Shown in pieces: positions 1 through 7,601 of a stretch of 32,320 nucleotides of DNA. Below the pieces are notes generated by a model. That model was not told the DNA's origin. It saw nothing but the letters and a program-made list of their open reading frames with translations, and made no database searches. Made by a program: the position numbers and the translations under genes. Every line of letters starts with the position of its first letter. Positions within the stretch are counted from its first letter, which is position 1. This DNA is from an uncultured Hyphomicrobiales bacterium. Lineage in GTDB: Bacteria; Pseudomonadota; Alphaproteobacteria; Rhizobiales; Beijerinckiaceae. Location of the stretch: contig CAINNX010000077.1 of the NCBI GenBank assembly GCA_903851305.1, positions 1 to 32,320 of the forward strand, written 5' to 3'.

Positions 1-843
1 ATTGCCTATCAGGGCGAGCCGGGTGCCAATTCACACATGGCTTGCATGGATGTTTATCCAGACTGGCAGCCTTTGCCGTGCGAGACATTCGAAGATGCGC
101 TGGGCGCTATTCAGGATGGCACGGCGCAGCTTGGCATGATCCCGATTGAAAATTCACTCGCCGGTCGGGTGGCCGATATTCATCATCTCTTGCCAGCCTC
201 CGGTCTACATATTGTGGGCGAATATTTTTTGCCGATTCATTTTCAGCTGATGGCGATCAAAGGTGCAAAGCTCGAGGGCATCAAAGAGGTCTACAGCCAT
301 ATTCACGGGCTTGGGCAATGCCGCAAGATCATCAAGAAACTCGGCCTGAAAGCGCATAATGGCGGCGATACGGCAGGTTCTGCGCGCCAAGTCAGTGAGT
401 GGAAAGACCCCGCGCGCGCCGCACTCGCGCCTGCCATGGCCGCAGATATTTACGGCCTCGATATTCTGGCCCGCGATGTGGAAGATGCCGCGCATAACAC
501 GACACGCTTTGTTGTCTTGTCGAAAGAGCAGAGCTGGTCCAAGCCCGACACAGGGCCGCTGGTGACTAGTTTTGTGTTTCGCGTGCGCAATGTGCCGGCT
601 GCTTTGTATAAAGCGCTCGGCGGCTTTGCGACCAATGGTGTGAACATGTCGAAGATCGAGAGCTATATGGTCGAAGGCGAATTTGCTGCGACGCAATTCT
701 TGTGCGATGTCGACGGTCATCCGGAAGAGCCGGGTCTGGCGCGCGCACTCGAAGAGCTTGAGTTTTTCACGCGCGAAGTGCGGATTTTGGGCGTTTATCC
801 GGCGCATCCGTTTCGCATTGAGACGCAGAAGGCGGCTGAGTAG
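1..843 (+). CDS. pheA: prephenate dehydratase, 5' end outside the window
   Basis: Converts prephenate to phenylpyruvate in phenylalanine synthesis. The reading frame is open from base 1 (IAYQGEPGANSHMAC), which matches the N-terminus of monofunctional prephenate dehydratases, so only the first few codons are missing; the ATG at 37 is internal. The catalytic domain carries IPIENSLAGRV near residue 45 and the HNTTRF motif that holds the catalytic Thr-Arg-Phe. A C-terminal ACT domain follows from about residue 190; its phenylalanine-binding element appears as KIESYM rather than the usual KIESRP. No chorismate mutase domain is visible in the part seen. The gene is convergent with folK, and the only sequence between them is a palindromic repeat. 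Confidence 0.95.
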   Translation: MAYQGEPGANSHMACMDVYPDWQPLPCETFEDALGAIQDGTAQLGMIPIENSLAGRVADIHHLLPASGLHIVGEYFLPIHFQLMAIKGAKLEGIKEVYSHIHGLGQCRKIIKKLGLKAHNGGDTAGSARQVSEWKDPARAALAPAMAADIYGLDILARDVEDAAHNTTRFVVLSKEQSWSKPDTGPLVTSFVFRVRNVPAALYKALGGFATNGVNMSKIESYMVEGEFAATQFLCDVDGHPEEPGLARALEELEFFTREVRILGVYPAHPFRIETQKAAE

Positions 844-852
844 TTTTCCCTC

Positions 853-930
853 GTCATTGCGAGGAGCAAAACGACGAAGCAATCCATAGCATGCGACGGT
901 TCTGGATTGCTTCGCTTCGCTCGCAATGAC
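853..930. repeat. REP-like palindromic element, copy 1
   Basis: The element begins with GTCATTGCGAGGAGC and ends with GCTTCGCTCGCAATGAC, so the outer arms are inverted repeats that can fold into a long imperfect hairpin; AAGCAATCCA and TGGATTGCTT form the inner arms. A related element lies at 7502-7594 in the opposite orientation. It fills the gap between the convergent stops of pheA and folK and could act as a bidirectional terminator or mRNA-stabilising hairpin; that role is inferred. Confidence 0.75.
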
Positions 931-932
931 GG

Positions 933-1406
933 CTAAAGGCGATGCAATCCGCTTGTGTCGATTTGCGCCAGCCATTCGCGCACGCTCTTGCCGGCAATCA
1001 TTTCATCGGGTGCAATATCCGCCAGAGGTGCCAGCACAAAGGCGCGCTCATGCGCATGCGGGTGGGGCACGCTCAACCGTTCGTCTGCAATGGTTTCGTC
1101 ACCATAAGTGATCACATCAAGATCAATGATGCGTGGGCCCCAGCGCTGTTCGCGCACACGCCCCGAGGCGCGTTCGATCTCAAGGCACAGATCGAGCAAA
1201 TCATGCGCGGATAAATCCGTCTCGATTTCTGCCACCATGTTGAGAAAATCAGGCTGATCCGTCACGCCCCACGGCGGCGTGCGGTAGATGGGTGATTCTT
1301 GTAGAACGCACACCTGATCTTGCGCGCGCAAAGTTGCGAGCGCCGTGCGAAACGCCTGTTTCACATCGCCGACATTGCCCCCCAATGCGAGATAAGCGCG
1401 CGTCAT
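933..1406 (-). CDS. folK: 2-amino-4-hydroxy-6-hydroxymethyldihydropteridine pyrophosphokinase
   Basis: Transfers pyrophosphate from ATP to 6-hydroxymethyl-7,8-dihydropterin, the step before dihydropteroate synthase in folate synthesis. The 157-residue protein has the usual family length. It shows ALGGNVGD at the N-terminus, the signature GPRIIDLDVITYGD near residue 90 with the metal-binding Asp pair, and the conserved VPHPHAHERAFVLAPL. It follows folB by 9 bases on the same strand, and folP lies just upstream of that, so folP-folB-folK are probably one operon in pathway-relevant order. Confidence 0.95.
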   Translation of the reverse strand: MTRAYLALGGNVGDVKQAFRTALATLRAQDQVCVLQESPIYRTPPWGVTDQPDFLNMVAEIETDLSAHDLLDLCLEIERASGRVREQRWGPRIIDLDVITYGDETIADERLSVPHPHAHERAFVLAPLADIAPDEMIAGKSVREWLAQIDTSGLHRL

Positions 1407-1415
1407 GCAGGCTGA

Positions 1416-1793
1416 TCAGGCGCGCGGCAGACGCAAGTGAATACCCACTGCCGCGAGACGCTCGGGGATCGGGGGCTTCAATTTACGCACCCGCAAATCA
1501 ACCATGGTCACAGCCGGAAATTCTGCGAGGAGGCCTTGGGCCACAGCGGCGGCGGCTGTTTCCACCAGCTTGTAGCGCGTGTCGACAAACAGGCGACGCA
1601 CGGTGGTCACGATCTTGGCATAGTCCAAAGTGTCATGCAGATCATCGCTGGCTGCAGCCGCACCAATATCTGTTTCCAGTTCAAGATTGATCAGAAAGGG
1701 CTGGCCAAACTCGCCCTCATGGCGATGCCAGCCGTGATAGGCGTGGAGTTCGAGTGCTTCGATGAGAACTTGCGCTTTCATAGGGTCTGCCAT
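1416..1793 (-). CDS. folB: dihydroneopterin aldolase
   Basis: Cleaves 7,8-dihydroneopterin to 6-hydroxymethyl-7,8-dihydropterin and glycolaldehyde. The 125-residue protein shows the family's LHAYHGWHRHEGEFGQPF segment around residues 17-34 and the DTLDYAKI segment, which corresponds to the conserved tyrosine-containing region. The C-terminal VDLRVRKLKPPIP resembles the conserved RKPxAP-type ending. Either ATG at 1793 or the one four codons later could be the start. It sits 3 bases downstream of folP and 9 upstream of folK, consistent with co-transcription. Confidence 0.93.
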   Translation of the reverse strand: MADPMKAQVLIEALELHAYHGWHRHEGEFGQPFLINLELETDIGAAAASDDLHDTLDYAKIVTTVRRLFVDTRYKLVETAAAAVAQGLLAEFPAVTMVDLRVRKLKPPIPERLAAVGIHLRLPRA

Positions 1794-1796
1794 TCT

Positions 1797-2630
1797 TCAG
1801 GTCCTGAATGCTGCGAGCATTTTCATCGCATCCACATGTGGGGCGACATCATGCACACGTAAAATATCTGCGCCAGCCTGTGCGCCCAAAAGGTGAAGCG
1901 CCAAAGAGCCAGCCATACGATCGTTCGGGTCTGTGCGGCCAGTCACCGCACCAATGATGCGCTTGCGCGAGGCACCCAGCAGCACCGGGCAGCCCAATAT
2001 ATGCAGGCGGGCGATCTCGCGCACGGCGATCATGTTCTGCTCAGGTGTTTTGCCAAAGCCAATGCCGGGGTCGAGCACAATGCGGTCAAGGGGAATGCGC
2101 GCGCGCTGTGCAATGTCGAGCGAGCGCGACAGAAAGGCCAGCATGTCTTCGACAATGTCGATGCTGGCATCTTCGTGCTCGCGGTTGTGCATGAGCACAC
2201 AGGCCGCGCGATGTTCGCTTGCCACGCGTGCCAGATCGGGATCGCGCTGAAAACCCCACACATCATTGACGATCTGCGCACCAGCGCGCAGTGCCGCTTC
2301 GGCAACCTTGGACTTCATCGTGTCCACCGAGATCACGCTCTCTTTGGCGAGCGGGGCGATGAAGGGCGCGATGCGCGCCGCCTCGTCTTCCGCTGAAACG
2401 GGTTTGTGGCCGGGGCGTGTGGATTCGCCACCAATGTCGATGATGTCAGCGCCATCGGCGATCATCTGGCGGGCATGCGTCAGCCCGCGCGCGACATCAT
2501 TGTGCCGCCCGCCATCCGAGAAGGAATCGGGCGTCACATTGAGAATGCCCATCACAAGCGGGCGGGCCTTGAGATCAAGACAGCGCCCGTCGGGCAGGGG
2601 GATGAGGCGGTTCACCATAATGGCGCCCAT
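1797..2630 (-). CDS. folP: dihydropteroate synthase
   Basis: Condenses 6-hydroxymethyldihydropterin pyrophosphate with p-aminobenzoate; this is the sulfonamide target. Visible signatures are MGILNVTPDSFSDGG and GADIIDIGGESTRPG near the N-terminus and the SVDTMK segment of the TIM barrel. Pterin-site elements follow, including DPGIGFGKT and LGASRKRII. I placed the start at 2630, giving 277 residues, because longer versions run back into nudC; the ATG four codons further in (2618) is also possible. The gene begins 22 bases after nudC ends, on the same strand. Confidence 0.93.
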   Translation of the reverse strand: MGAIMVNRLIPLPDGRCLDLKARPLVMGILNVTPDSFSDGGRHNDVARGLTHARQMIADGADIIDIGGESTRPGHKPVSAEDEAARIAPFIAPLAKESVISVDTMKSKVAEAALRAGAQIVNDVWGFQRDPDLARVASEHRAACVLMHNREHEDASIDIVEDMLAFLSRSLDIAQRARIPLDRIVLDPGIGFGKTPEQNMIAVREIARLHILGCPVLLGASRKRIIGAVTGRTDPNDRMAGSLALHLLGAQAGADILRVHDVAPHVDAMKMLAAFRT

Positions 2631-2652
2631 CAACGTCAGCTGCGCGCGCCTG

Positions 2653-3597
2653 TCAACGCGCGGGGAAACGCGGTTCGCGTCCCTCGGCAAAGACCTTCAG
2701 CAGGTGCCAGGCAATGGCGATGGGGTTGGGGGTTGTCAGCCCTTGCGGATGGGTGCCCGCAAACATGGCCTGCACATCGGTGCGGGTGAGCCAGCGTGCA
2801 TCCTCCAGCTCCGAGGTCTCGACAATAATCTCGCGCGACAGCGCTTGGGCAAAACAGCCCATCATCAGCGAGGCCGGAAACGGCCAGGGCTGGGAGGCGT
2901 GATAGGCGACCTCGCCCACAAGGATGGCTGATTCTTCCGCCACCTCGCGCCGCACGGCGGCCTCTATGGTCTCGCCGGGCTCCACAAAACCCGCCAATGC
3001 CGAATACATGCCGGGGTTGAACCGCGCCTGTCGACCCACGAGGCAATTCTCGCCATCAAGTGTCAGCATAATCACGACCGGGTCAGTTCGCGGAAAATGA
3101 TGCGCCCCGCAGGCTGTGCAAATGCGTTTCCATCCGGCCGCGGCAACGCCCGTGCGGGTGCCACATTGGGCACAAAAGCCGTGGCGCGTGTGCCAATGGA
3201 GAAGGCTCTTGGCTTGTGCCAGCTGGCCCAGTTCCGCAGCAGGCAAGCGGCCCTGCACGGCCAGGCTGCGCAAATCGATTTGGAGGGGGGCGCCATCTTG
3301 CGCCGTCTCGGGCGCGGGTTGCGACAGCTGGCGCGCAAAGACCGCGCCCACCTCATCGGCGCCCAGCAGGACAGGGTCGCCAGACCCGCCCAGCGCATCT
3401 GCCTGCGGCTTCGAAAAATAGGCCGATAGGCCCTGCTTGGTCTCACGCAGCAGCGGGATCTCGCCCGACAGCACGATGTGGCGTGTGCTTGGGCTTGCGA
3501 AAAGCTGAGAGGCGAAATCCGCATCATCCCGGCGCATGCCAAGCCGATCGAGCGGGTTTTCACCATAGCCCGTCCGGGCGGATGCATCCTGTGTCAT
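2653..3597 (-). CDS. nudC: NAD(+)/NADH pyrophosphatase
   Basis: Hydrolyses NAD(H) to NMN(H) and AMP; in E. coli the same family removes NAD caps from RNA. The 314-residue protein has an N-terminal NudC domain, then a four-cysteine zinc ribbon (FCAQCGTR and RICTACGAHHFPR), then a Nudix domain with the box GFVEPGETIEAAVRREVAEE. After the box comes the NADH-specific array SQPWPFPASLM, which separates NudC from other Nudix enzymes. The residue after EES in the Nudix box is Ala rather than the usual Gly. I chose the ATG at 3597; an upstream frame adds 19 residues without similarity. It heads the likely nudC-folPBK transcription unit. Confidence 0.93.
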   Translation of the reverse strand: MTQDASARTGYGENPLDRLGMRRDDADFASQLFASPSTRHIVLSGEIPLLRETKQGLSAYFSKPQADALGGSGDPVLLGADEVGAVFARQLSQPAPETAQDGAPLQIDLRSLAVQGRLPAAELGQLAQAKSLLHWHTRHGFCAQCGTRTGVAAAGWKRICTACGAHHFPRTDPVVIMLTLDGENCLVGRQARFNPGMYSALAGFVEPGETIEAAVRREVAEESAILVGEVAYHASQPWPFPASLMMGCFAQALSREIIVETSELEDARWLTRTDVQAMFAGTHPQGLTTPNPIAIAWHLLKVFAEGREPRFPAR

Positions 3598-3723
3598 GCC
3601 GCCAAGTCTAGGGCCGTGGGTGGGTTGGGGGAAGCGTGAACTGGCCAGTTTCACGGGCGCCGATTAGGCTTGTCTTTTCTTGGGCGCTTTTTTGAGACGG
3701 GGACGCTCTGGCACCGCCTTGTA

Positions 3724-3748
3724 AAACTAACACTTAGTGATATAGTTT
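3724..3748 (+). promoter_or_regulatory. operator-like dyad ahead of the RelE-type locus
   Basis: AAACTA at 3724-3729 and TAGTTT at 3743-3748 form inverted arms around CACTTAGTG, directly before the ATG at 3750. The placement fits an autoregulatory operator for a toxin-antitoxin operon bound by the Xre antitoxin. No ribosome binding site is evident between the dyad and the ATG. Confidence 0.4.
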
Positions 3749-3749
3749 C

Positions 3750-4129
3750 ATGGCACGTATTTTTAAAACCCGGGCATTTGTGAGCGCCCTGAAAAAAATC
3801 GGCATAGATGACACTGCGTTGATGCTTGCTGTGCGTGAGCTGTCGGATGGTCTCCGTGACGGCGATCTTGGCGGGGGCTGTACAAAAAGCGCATCGCCGT
3901 TGATGGCAAAGGCAAGCGCGGCAGTGTGCGAACCCTTGTTGCGACCAGAGCCGGGCGACACTGGTTTTATGTCTACGAATTCAAAAAGAACGAGCGCGCG
4001 GATATCACGCAACGCGAGCAAGTGGCGCTCAAGATTTTGGCAAAAAATCTGCTCGCATTGGATGATGTAGGCTTGGAGATTGCCTTGCAAGACGGCGCGA
4101 TTGAGGAGATTGGTCATGGTACGCCCTAA
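3750..4129 (+). pseudogene. RelE-type toxin (PF06296-like), frameshifted
   Basis: The N-terminal half reads MARIFKTRAFVSALKKIG up to DGDLGGG, and the rest continues one frame away as LYKKRIAVDGKGKRGSVR, then HWFYVYEFKKNERADI, ending at 4129. Joined, the two halves give a normal-length toxin of about 126 residues of the RelE family that includes arginine-rich RNase-like folds. The break lies at a run of five G at 3873-3877; one more G would restore the frame. The second half overlaps the start of the antitoxin gene by 14 bases, the usual toxin-first arrangement. It could be a true null, a sequencing error, or a slippage site; I favour a null because the two other toxins in the window are also broken. 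Confidence 0.8.
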
Positions 4130-4436
4130 AGCAGAAAGCCCACTTCTGGCGGCAATCCATCAAACCGCCAGCGACCTCTCGCGCTTGGGTCTCATCGAAA
4201 AGCGGACCATGCGCAAATACGATGTGCTGTGTCTGGCTCCAGTCGAGCCATTTGATGCAGAGAAGATCAAAAAGCTGCGGCGCTCTCAAAAATTGAGCCA
4301 GGCTGTCCTGGCGGCTGTGTTGAACACCAGCGCCTCGACCGTGCGTCAGTGGGAAGCCGGCGCCAAGCGCCCGAGCGGCCCTTCGCTGAAGCTGCTCAAT
4401 CTGCTCGCACGTAAAGGGCTGGATGCGATTGCCTGA
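4116..4436 (+). CDS. Xre-family antitoxin of the RelE-type locus
   Basis: A 106-residue protein with a C-terminal helix-turn-helix: KIKKLRRSQKLSQAVLAAVL, then NTSASTVRQWEAGAKRPS, ending in LKLLNLLARKGLDAI. This layout matches HigA-2-like antitoxins that pair with RelE-type toxins of this family. The ATG at 4116 is preceded by GAGGAG at suitable distance and lies inside the toxin's last codons, indicating translational coupling. The gene is undamaged although its toxin is frameshifted, so it may persist as a stand-alone regulator. The pairing is inferred from the neighbourhood. Confidence 0.85.
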   Translation: MVRPKAESPLLAAIHQTASDLSRLGLIEKRTMRKYDVLCLAPVEPFDAEKIKKLRRSQKLSQAVLAAVLNTSASTVRQWEAGAKRPSGPSLKLLNLLARKGLDAIA

Positions 4437-4496
4437 GCGGGGCAATCATCCACATGCGCCCCTTGCATCCAGCCCCCCGGACTGCCAAATAGACCT

Positions 4497-4593
4497 CGGG
4501 AGGTTGGCGGTGGACGCACCACTCGCCAACTGGGTCAGGTCCGGAAGGAAGCAGCCCTAACGAGACCGGGCGGGTCTCTGTCCAGCCTCCTAC
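4497..4593 (+). ncRNA. ffs: signal recognition particle 4.5S RNA (small bacterial type)
   Basis: Contains the invariant apical domain GGTCAGGTCCGGAAGGAAGC followed by AGCC, with its GGAA tetraloop and the asymmetric loop bound by Ffh. GGAGGTTGG at 4499-4507 pairs perfectly with CCAGCCTCC at 4582-4590 to close the molecule, and ACTCGCC pairs with GGGCGGGT inside it. This gives an RNA of just under 100 nucleotides, the size of the E. coli type and without an Alu domain. The exact ends are estimated. The position directly upstream of dnaX is a familiar alphaproteobacterial arrangement. Confidence 0.93.
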
Positions 4594-4648
4594 CTTTTGC
4601 CTCCGGCTTTCGGGCCAAGGCGCCCTTTTCCGCGAATTGGCATCCTGC

Positions 4649-6511
4649 ATGACTGACGCGCCTCAGCCGAACGCCCAAAGCCCGGATGACGGTGCCCTTT
4701 CGTTGGGTCTGGATTTGCCTGTCCAGCTCAAGCCCAGTGCGGGCCCTGCCGGCGAATACCGCGTTCTGGCCCGCAAATATCGCCCCTCCAGCTTCGATGA
4801 TCTGATCGGTCAGGAAGCCATGGTGCGCACGCTGTCGAATGCGTTCAAGCTCGACCGTATCCATCAGGCCTACATTCTTACCGGTGTGCGCGGGGTCGGC
4901 AAAACCACAACGGCGCGCATTCTGGCGCGTGCCTTCAATTATGAATTGCCCGAGCAAGGCATCAATCGCCCAACGGTCGATATGCCCGAGCTTGGCGTGC
5001 ATTGTCAGGCGATCATCGAGAGCCGCCATGTTGACGTCATCGAAATGGATGCCGCCTCGCATACGGGCATCGATGACATTCGGGAGATCATCGAGAGCGC
5101 ACGCTATCGCCCGGTGATGGCGCGCTGCAAAGTCTATATCATCGACGAAGTGCACATGCTCTCCAAGGCCGCATTCAACGGCCTGTTGAAGACGCTTGAA
5201 GAGCCCCCGCCCCATGTGCGCTTTCTTTTCGCGACGACTGAAATCGAGAAAGTGCCTGTCACGGTGCGCTCTCGCTGCCAGCGTTTCGATCTGCGCCGCA
5301 TTGAATCACAAGTTCTGATCGATCATCTGGCTGGCATCTGCACCAAGGAAGGTGTGAGGGTTGCCGCTGAAGCGCTGGCGCTTGTCGCGCGCGCCGCCGA
5401 AGGCTCGGTGCGCGATGCGCTCTCGCTGCTTGATCAGGCGATTGCACATGGTTCATCCGCCGGTGCGGATGAAATCGGTGCTGCCACCATTCGTGATATG
5501 TTGGGCGTGGCTGATCGCGCGCGCATTGTTGATCTGTTTGAAAATGTCATGCAGGGCGACATTGCCACCGCCATGACATCGCTCAAAGAGCAATATGATC
5601 AGGGTGCCGATCCGGCGCTGATCTTGTCGGACCTTGCCGAATTTGTGCATTTCGTCACGCGTCTGCGGCTTGTGCCCGATGCCAAGCCGGATGCTTCCGT
5701 CACGCCGGAAGAAGTCAAACGCGGGCGTGAGTTTGCCAGCGCGCTGGGCACACCGACGCTGACACGCGCCTGGCAAATTCTCTCCAAAGGCGTGGCTGAT
5801 GTGCGCCATTCACCGCGGCCATTGGCTGCCGCTGATATGGTGCTGGTGCGTTTGGCGCATGCGTCCGATTTGCCGACACCTGAAGATGTGCTGAAGCGTC
5901 TGCAAAATGCGCCGCTGTCGTCGGGCTCCCCTGCATCCATGCCGTCCGGCGGCGGTGGGGGCGGCGGCAGTTCTGCCATGGCACAAGGTTCGGCCATGCG
6001 CGCGCCTCTGCCTGTTTCCATTCCGCAAAATGCGCCGCGTGCGCAGGTCGGGCCGCGCATTGCGACCTTGCAGGATATGGTGGCGCTGGCGCAGACCAAT
6101 CGCGACATCCAATTGAAAATCGCGCTGGAATCCGATGTGCGGCCGGTGCGCATTGAAGACGGAACATTTGAATTTGCGCTGGTCGAGGGGGCTTCGGCCC
6201 AGCTCGTGCCGCAGATCATGAATAAGCTCAAGGAGTGGACTGGCCAGCGCTGGCTTGTTGCCATTTCCAACGAGCCAGGTGCGCCCACCATCAAGGATGT
6301 GCGCGACGCCAAGGAAGCTGAAAAAATGCGCGGCGTGCGCGCCGAGCCTTTGGTGCGCTCTGTGCTGGACCGTTTTCCGGGTGCGGAAATTGTCGCCGTG
6401 CGCACGATTGGTGATGTGGAACCCGTTGCCAATGCCTATGCCCCGCAGCAGGGCGGTGAAGATGTCATCTATGCCGATACGCAAATCGGCGAGGATGACG
6501 AAGACCTCTGA
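4649..6511 (+). CDS. dnaX: DNA polymerase III subunit tau/gamma
   Basis: The clamp-loader ATPase that also bridges polymerase cores. The AAA+ module has Walker A GVRGVGKTT at about residues 79-87, Walker B VYIIDEVHM at about 162-170, the sensor-1 region LFATTE, and an SRCQRFDLRR segment with the arginine finger. Between the Walker motifs the segment LGVHCQAIIESRH keeps one cysteine where E. coli has four zinc ligands. A glycine-rich linker (near 5947-5970) leads to the C-terminal tau region. I used the ATG at 4649; a TTG at 4637 would add four residues. It is followed closely by ybaB and recR, a conserved cluster. I saw no A-rich slippery site that would yield gamma. Confidence 0.95.
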   Translation: MTDAPQPNAQSPDDGALSLGLDLPVQLKPSAGPAGEYRVLARKYRPSSFDDLIGQEAMVRTLSNAFKLDRIHQAYILTGVRGVGKTTTARILARAFNYELPEQGINRPTVDMPELGVHCQAIIESRHVDVIEMDAASHTGIDDIREIIESARYRPVMARCKVYIIDEVHMLSKAAFNGLLKTLEEPPPHVRFLFATTEIEKVPVTVRSRCQRFDLRRIESQVLIDHLAGICTKEGVRVAAEALALVARAAEGSVRDALSLLDQAIAHGSSAGADEIGAATIRDMLGVADRARIVDLFENVMQGDIATAMTSLKEQYDQGADPALILSDLAEFVHFVTRLRLVPDAKPDASVTPEEVKRGREFASALGTPTLTRAWQILSKGVADVRHSPRPLAAADMVLVRLAHASDLPTPEDVLKRLQNAPLSSGSPASMPSGGGGGGGSSAMAQGSAMRAPLPVSIPQNAPRAQVGPRIATLQDMVALAQTNRDIQLKIALESDVRPVRIEDGTFEFALVEGASAQLVPQIMNKLKEWTGQRWLVAISNEPGAPTIKDVRDAKEAEKMRGVRAEPLVRSVLDRFPGAEIVAVRTIGDVEPVANAYAPQQGGEDVIYADTQIGEDDEDL

Positions 6512-6520
6512 GGATTTGCC

Positions 6521-6844
6521 ATGAAAGACATGTTCGGGCTGATGAAGCAGGCGCAAGCCATGCAGAAGAAAATGGCTGATCTGCAGGCTGAACTTGAAGA
6601 TGTGCTGGTTGAGGGGCAATCGGGTGGCGGCATGGTGCGCATCACCATGACCGCCAAAGGCGCGATGCGCGGCGTCAACATTGATCCTTCGCTGATGAAA
6701 GAAGACGAAAAAGAAATCGTCGAAGATCTCATTGTCACGGCTCATGAAGATGCGCGCCGCAAGGGTGAAGCACTGGTGGCTGACAAGATGCAGGCCATCA
6801 CCGCCGGGCTGCCTTTGCCGCCCGGCATGAAATTGCCTTTCTGA
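6521..6844 (+). CDS. YbaB/EbfC nucleoid-associated protein
   Basis: A 107-residue DNA-binding protein of the YbaB/EbfC family, which forms dimers and coats the nucleoid. It has the typical start MKDMFGLMKQAQAMQKKMAD, a central GGGMVRITMTAKG beta segment, the NIDPSLM element, and the proline-rich end GLPLPPGMKLPF. It begins 9 bases after dnaX with a GAGG ribosome binding site and precedes recR by 12 bases; the dnaX-ybaB-recR order is widely conserved, which supports an operon. Confidence 0.95.
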   Translation: MKDMFGLMKQAQAMQKKMADLQAELEDVLVEGQSGGGMVRITMTAKGAMRGVNIDPSLMKEDEKEIVEDLIVTAHEDARRKGEALVADKMQAITAGLPLPPGMKLPF

Positions 6845-6856
6845 AAGTAAGAGACA

Positions 6857-7462
6857 TTGGCTGAACGTGTTGCCGGTCCAGAAATCCAGCGCCTGATTCA
6901 GCTGCTTGCGCGGTTGCCCGGGCTTGGACCACGCTCAGCCCGGCGCGCGGCGCTTCATTTGATCCGCAAGAAAGAAGAATTGCTCGGCCCATTGGCGGAC
7001 GCGATGCAAGTCGCGCGTGAGCGCATCATCACCTGCACGGCGTGCGGTAATGTCGACACGATGGATCCATGCACCATTTGCTGCGATGAGCGCCGCGATG
7101 CCTCTGTCATTATCGTGGTCGAGACGGTTGCCGATTTATGGGCACTTGAGCGTGCCGCTGCCATGAGGGCGCGCTATCATGTGCTCGGCGGCACGCTGTC
7201 ACCGCTCGATGGTGTTGGTCCCAAAGATCTCAATCTGACCACCTTGGTGGACCGTGTGCAGAAAGAGCGCGTGCGCGAGGTCATTCTCGCGGTCAATGCC
7301 ACGGTCGATGGCCAGACAACGGCACATTATGTGACCGACCTGCTGAGCGCACAGAACATCCGCGTGACACGTCTCGCCCATGGCGTGCCTGTGGGTGGCG
7401 AACTGGATTATCTGGATGATGGCACGCTGGCGGCCGCGATCAGAAGCCGGACGGATTTTTAG
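6857..7462 (+). CDS. recR: recombination mediator protein RecR
   Basis: Works with RecO (and RecF) to load RecA on gapped DNA. The 201-residue protein has the helix-hairpin-helix segment [20 protein letters not shown], a Cys4 zinc finger (CTACGNVD then CTICCDE), and a Toprim domain beginning [14 protein letters not shown] and including [13 protein letters not shown] and the conserved [11 protein letters not shown] end. The start is TTG at 6857, preceded by AAGAGA; no ATG lies in a better position. The gene ends next to a REP-like palindrome and converges on rmuC. Confidence 0.95.
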   Translation: MAERVAGPEIQRLIQLLARLPGLGPRSARRAALHLIRKKEELLGPLADAMQVARERIITCTACGNVDTMDPCTICCDERRDASVIIVVETVADLWALERAAAMRARYHVLGGTLSPLDGVGPKDLNLTTLVDRVQKERVREVILAVNATVDGQTTAHYVTDLLSAQNIRVTRLAHGVPVGGELDYLDDGTLAAAIRSRTDF

Positions 7463-7501
7463 AAAGCTGCAAGAGGATAATTGTTGCGGCGTCTCTCCGC
7501 T

Positions 7502-7594
7502 CGTCATTGCGAGCAAAGCGAAGCAATCCAGCAGCGTCACCTGTCGACTTCACGCTATGGATTGCCGCGTCGCCTTCGGCTCCTCTCAATGACG
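7502..7594. repeat. REP-like palindromic element, copy 2
   Basis: Starts GTCATTGCGAGCAAAGCGAA and ends GGCTCCTCTCAATGAC, with AGCAATCCA and TGGATTGCC as inner arms. Its left arm resembles the right arm of the element at 853-930 and vice versa, so the two copies are in opposite orientation. Like the first copy it lies between convergent genes (recR and rmuC). Confidence 0.75.
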
Positions 7595-7601
7595 GGGTGA
7601 A

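Noticed and set aside
205-975. Long minus-strand open frame opposite pheA (256 codons)
   Set aside because: It overlaps a clear prephenate dehydratase in full, reads through the REP-like repeat, and its product is Arg/His-rich with no recognisable motif; it is a high-GC shadow.
5941-5975. Programmed frameshift in dnaX at the G-rich linker to make gamma
   Set aside because: The G runs encode a Gly linker in frame and I saw no A-rich slippery heptamer with a following hairpin; tau continues uninterrupted to 6511.
5599-6745. Long minus-strand open frames opposite dnaX (up to 311 codons)
   Set aside because: They lie entirely across dnaX and ybaB and show low-complexity translations, including one that is a mirror of the glycine linker.
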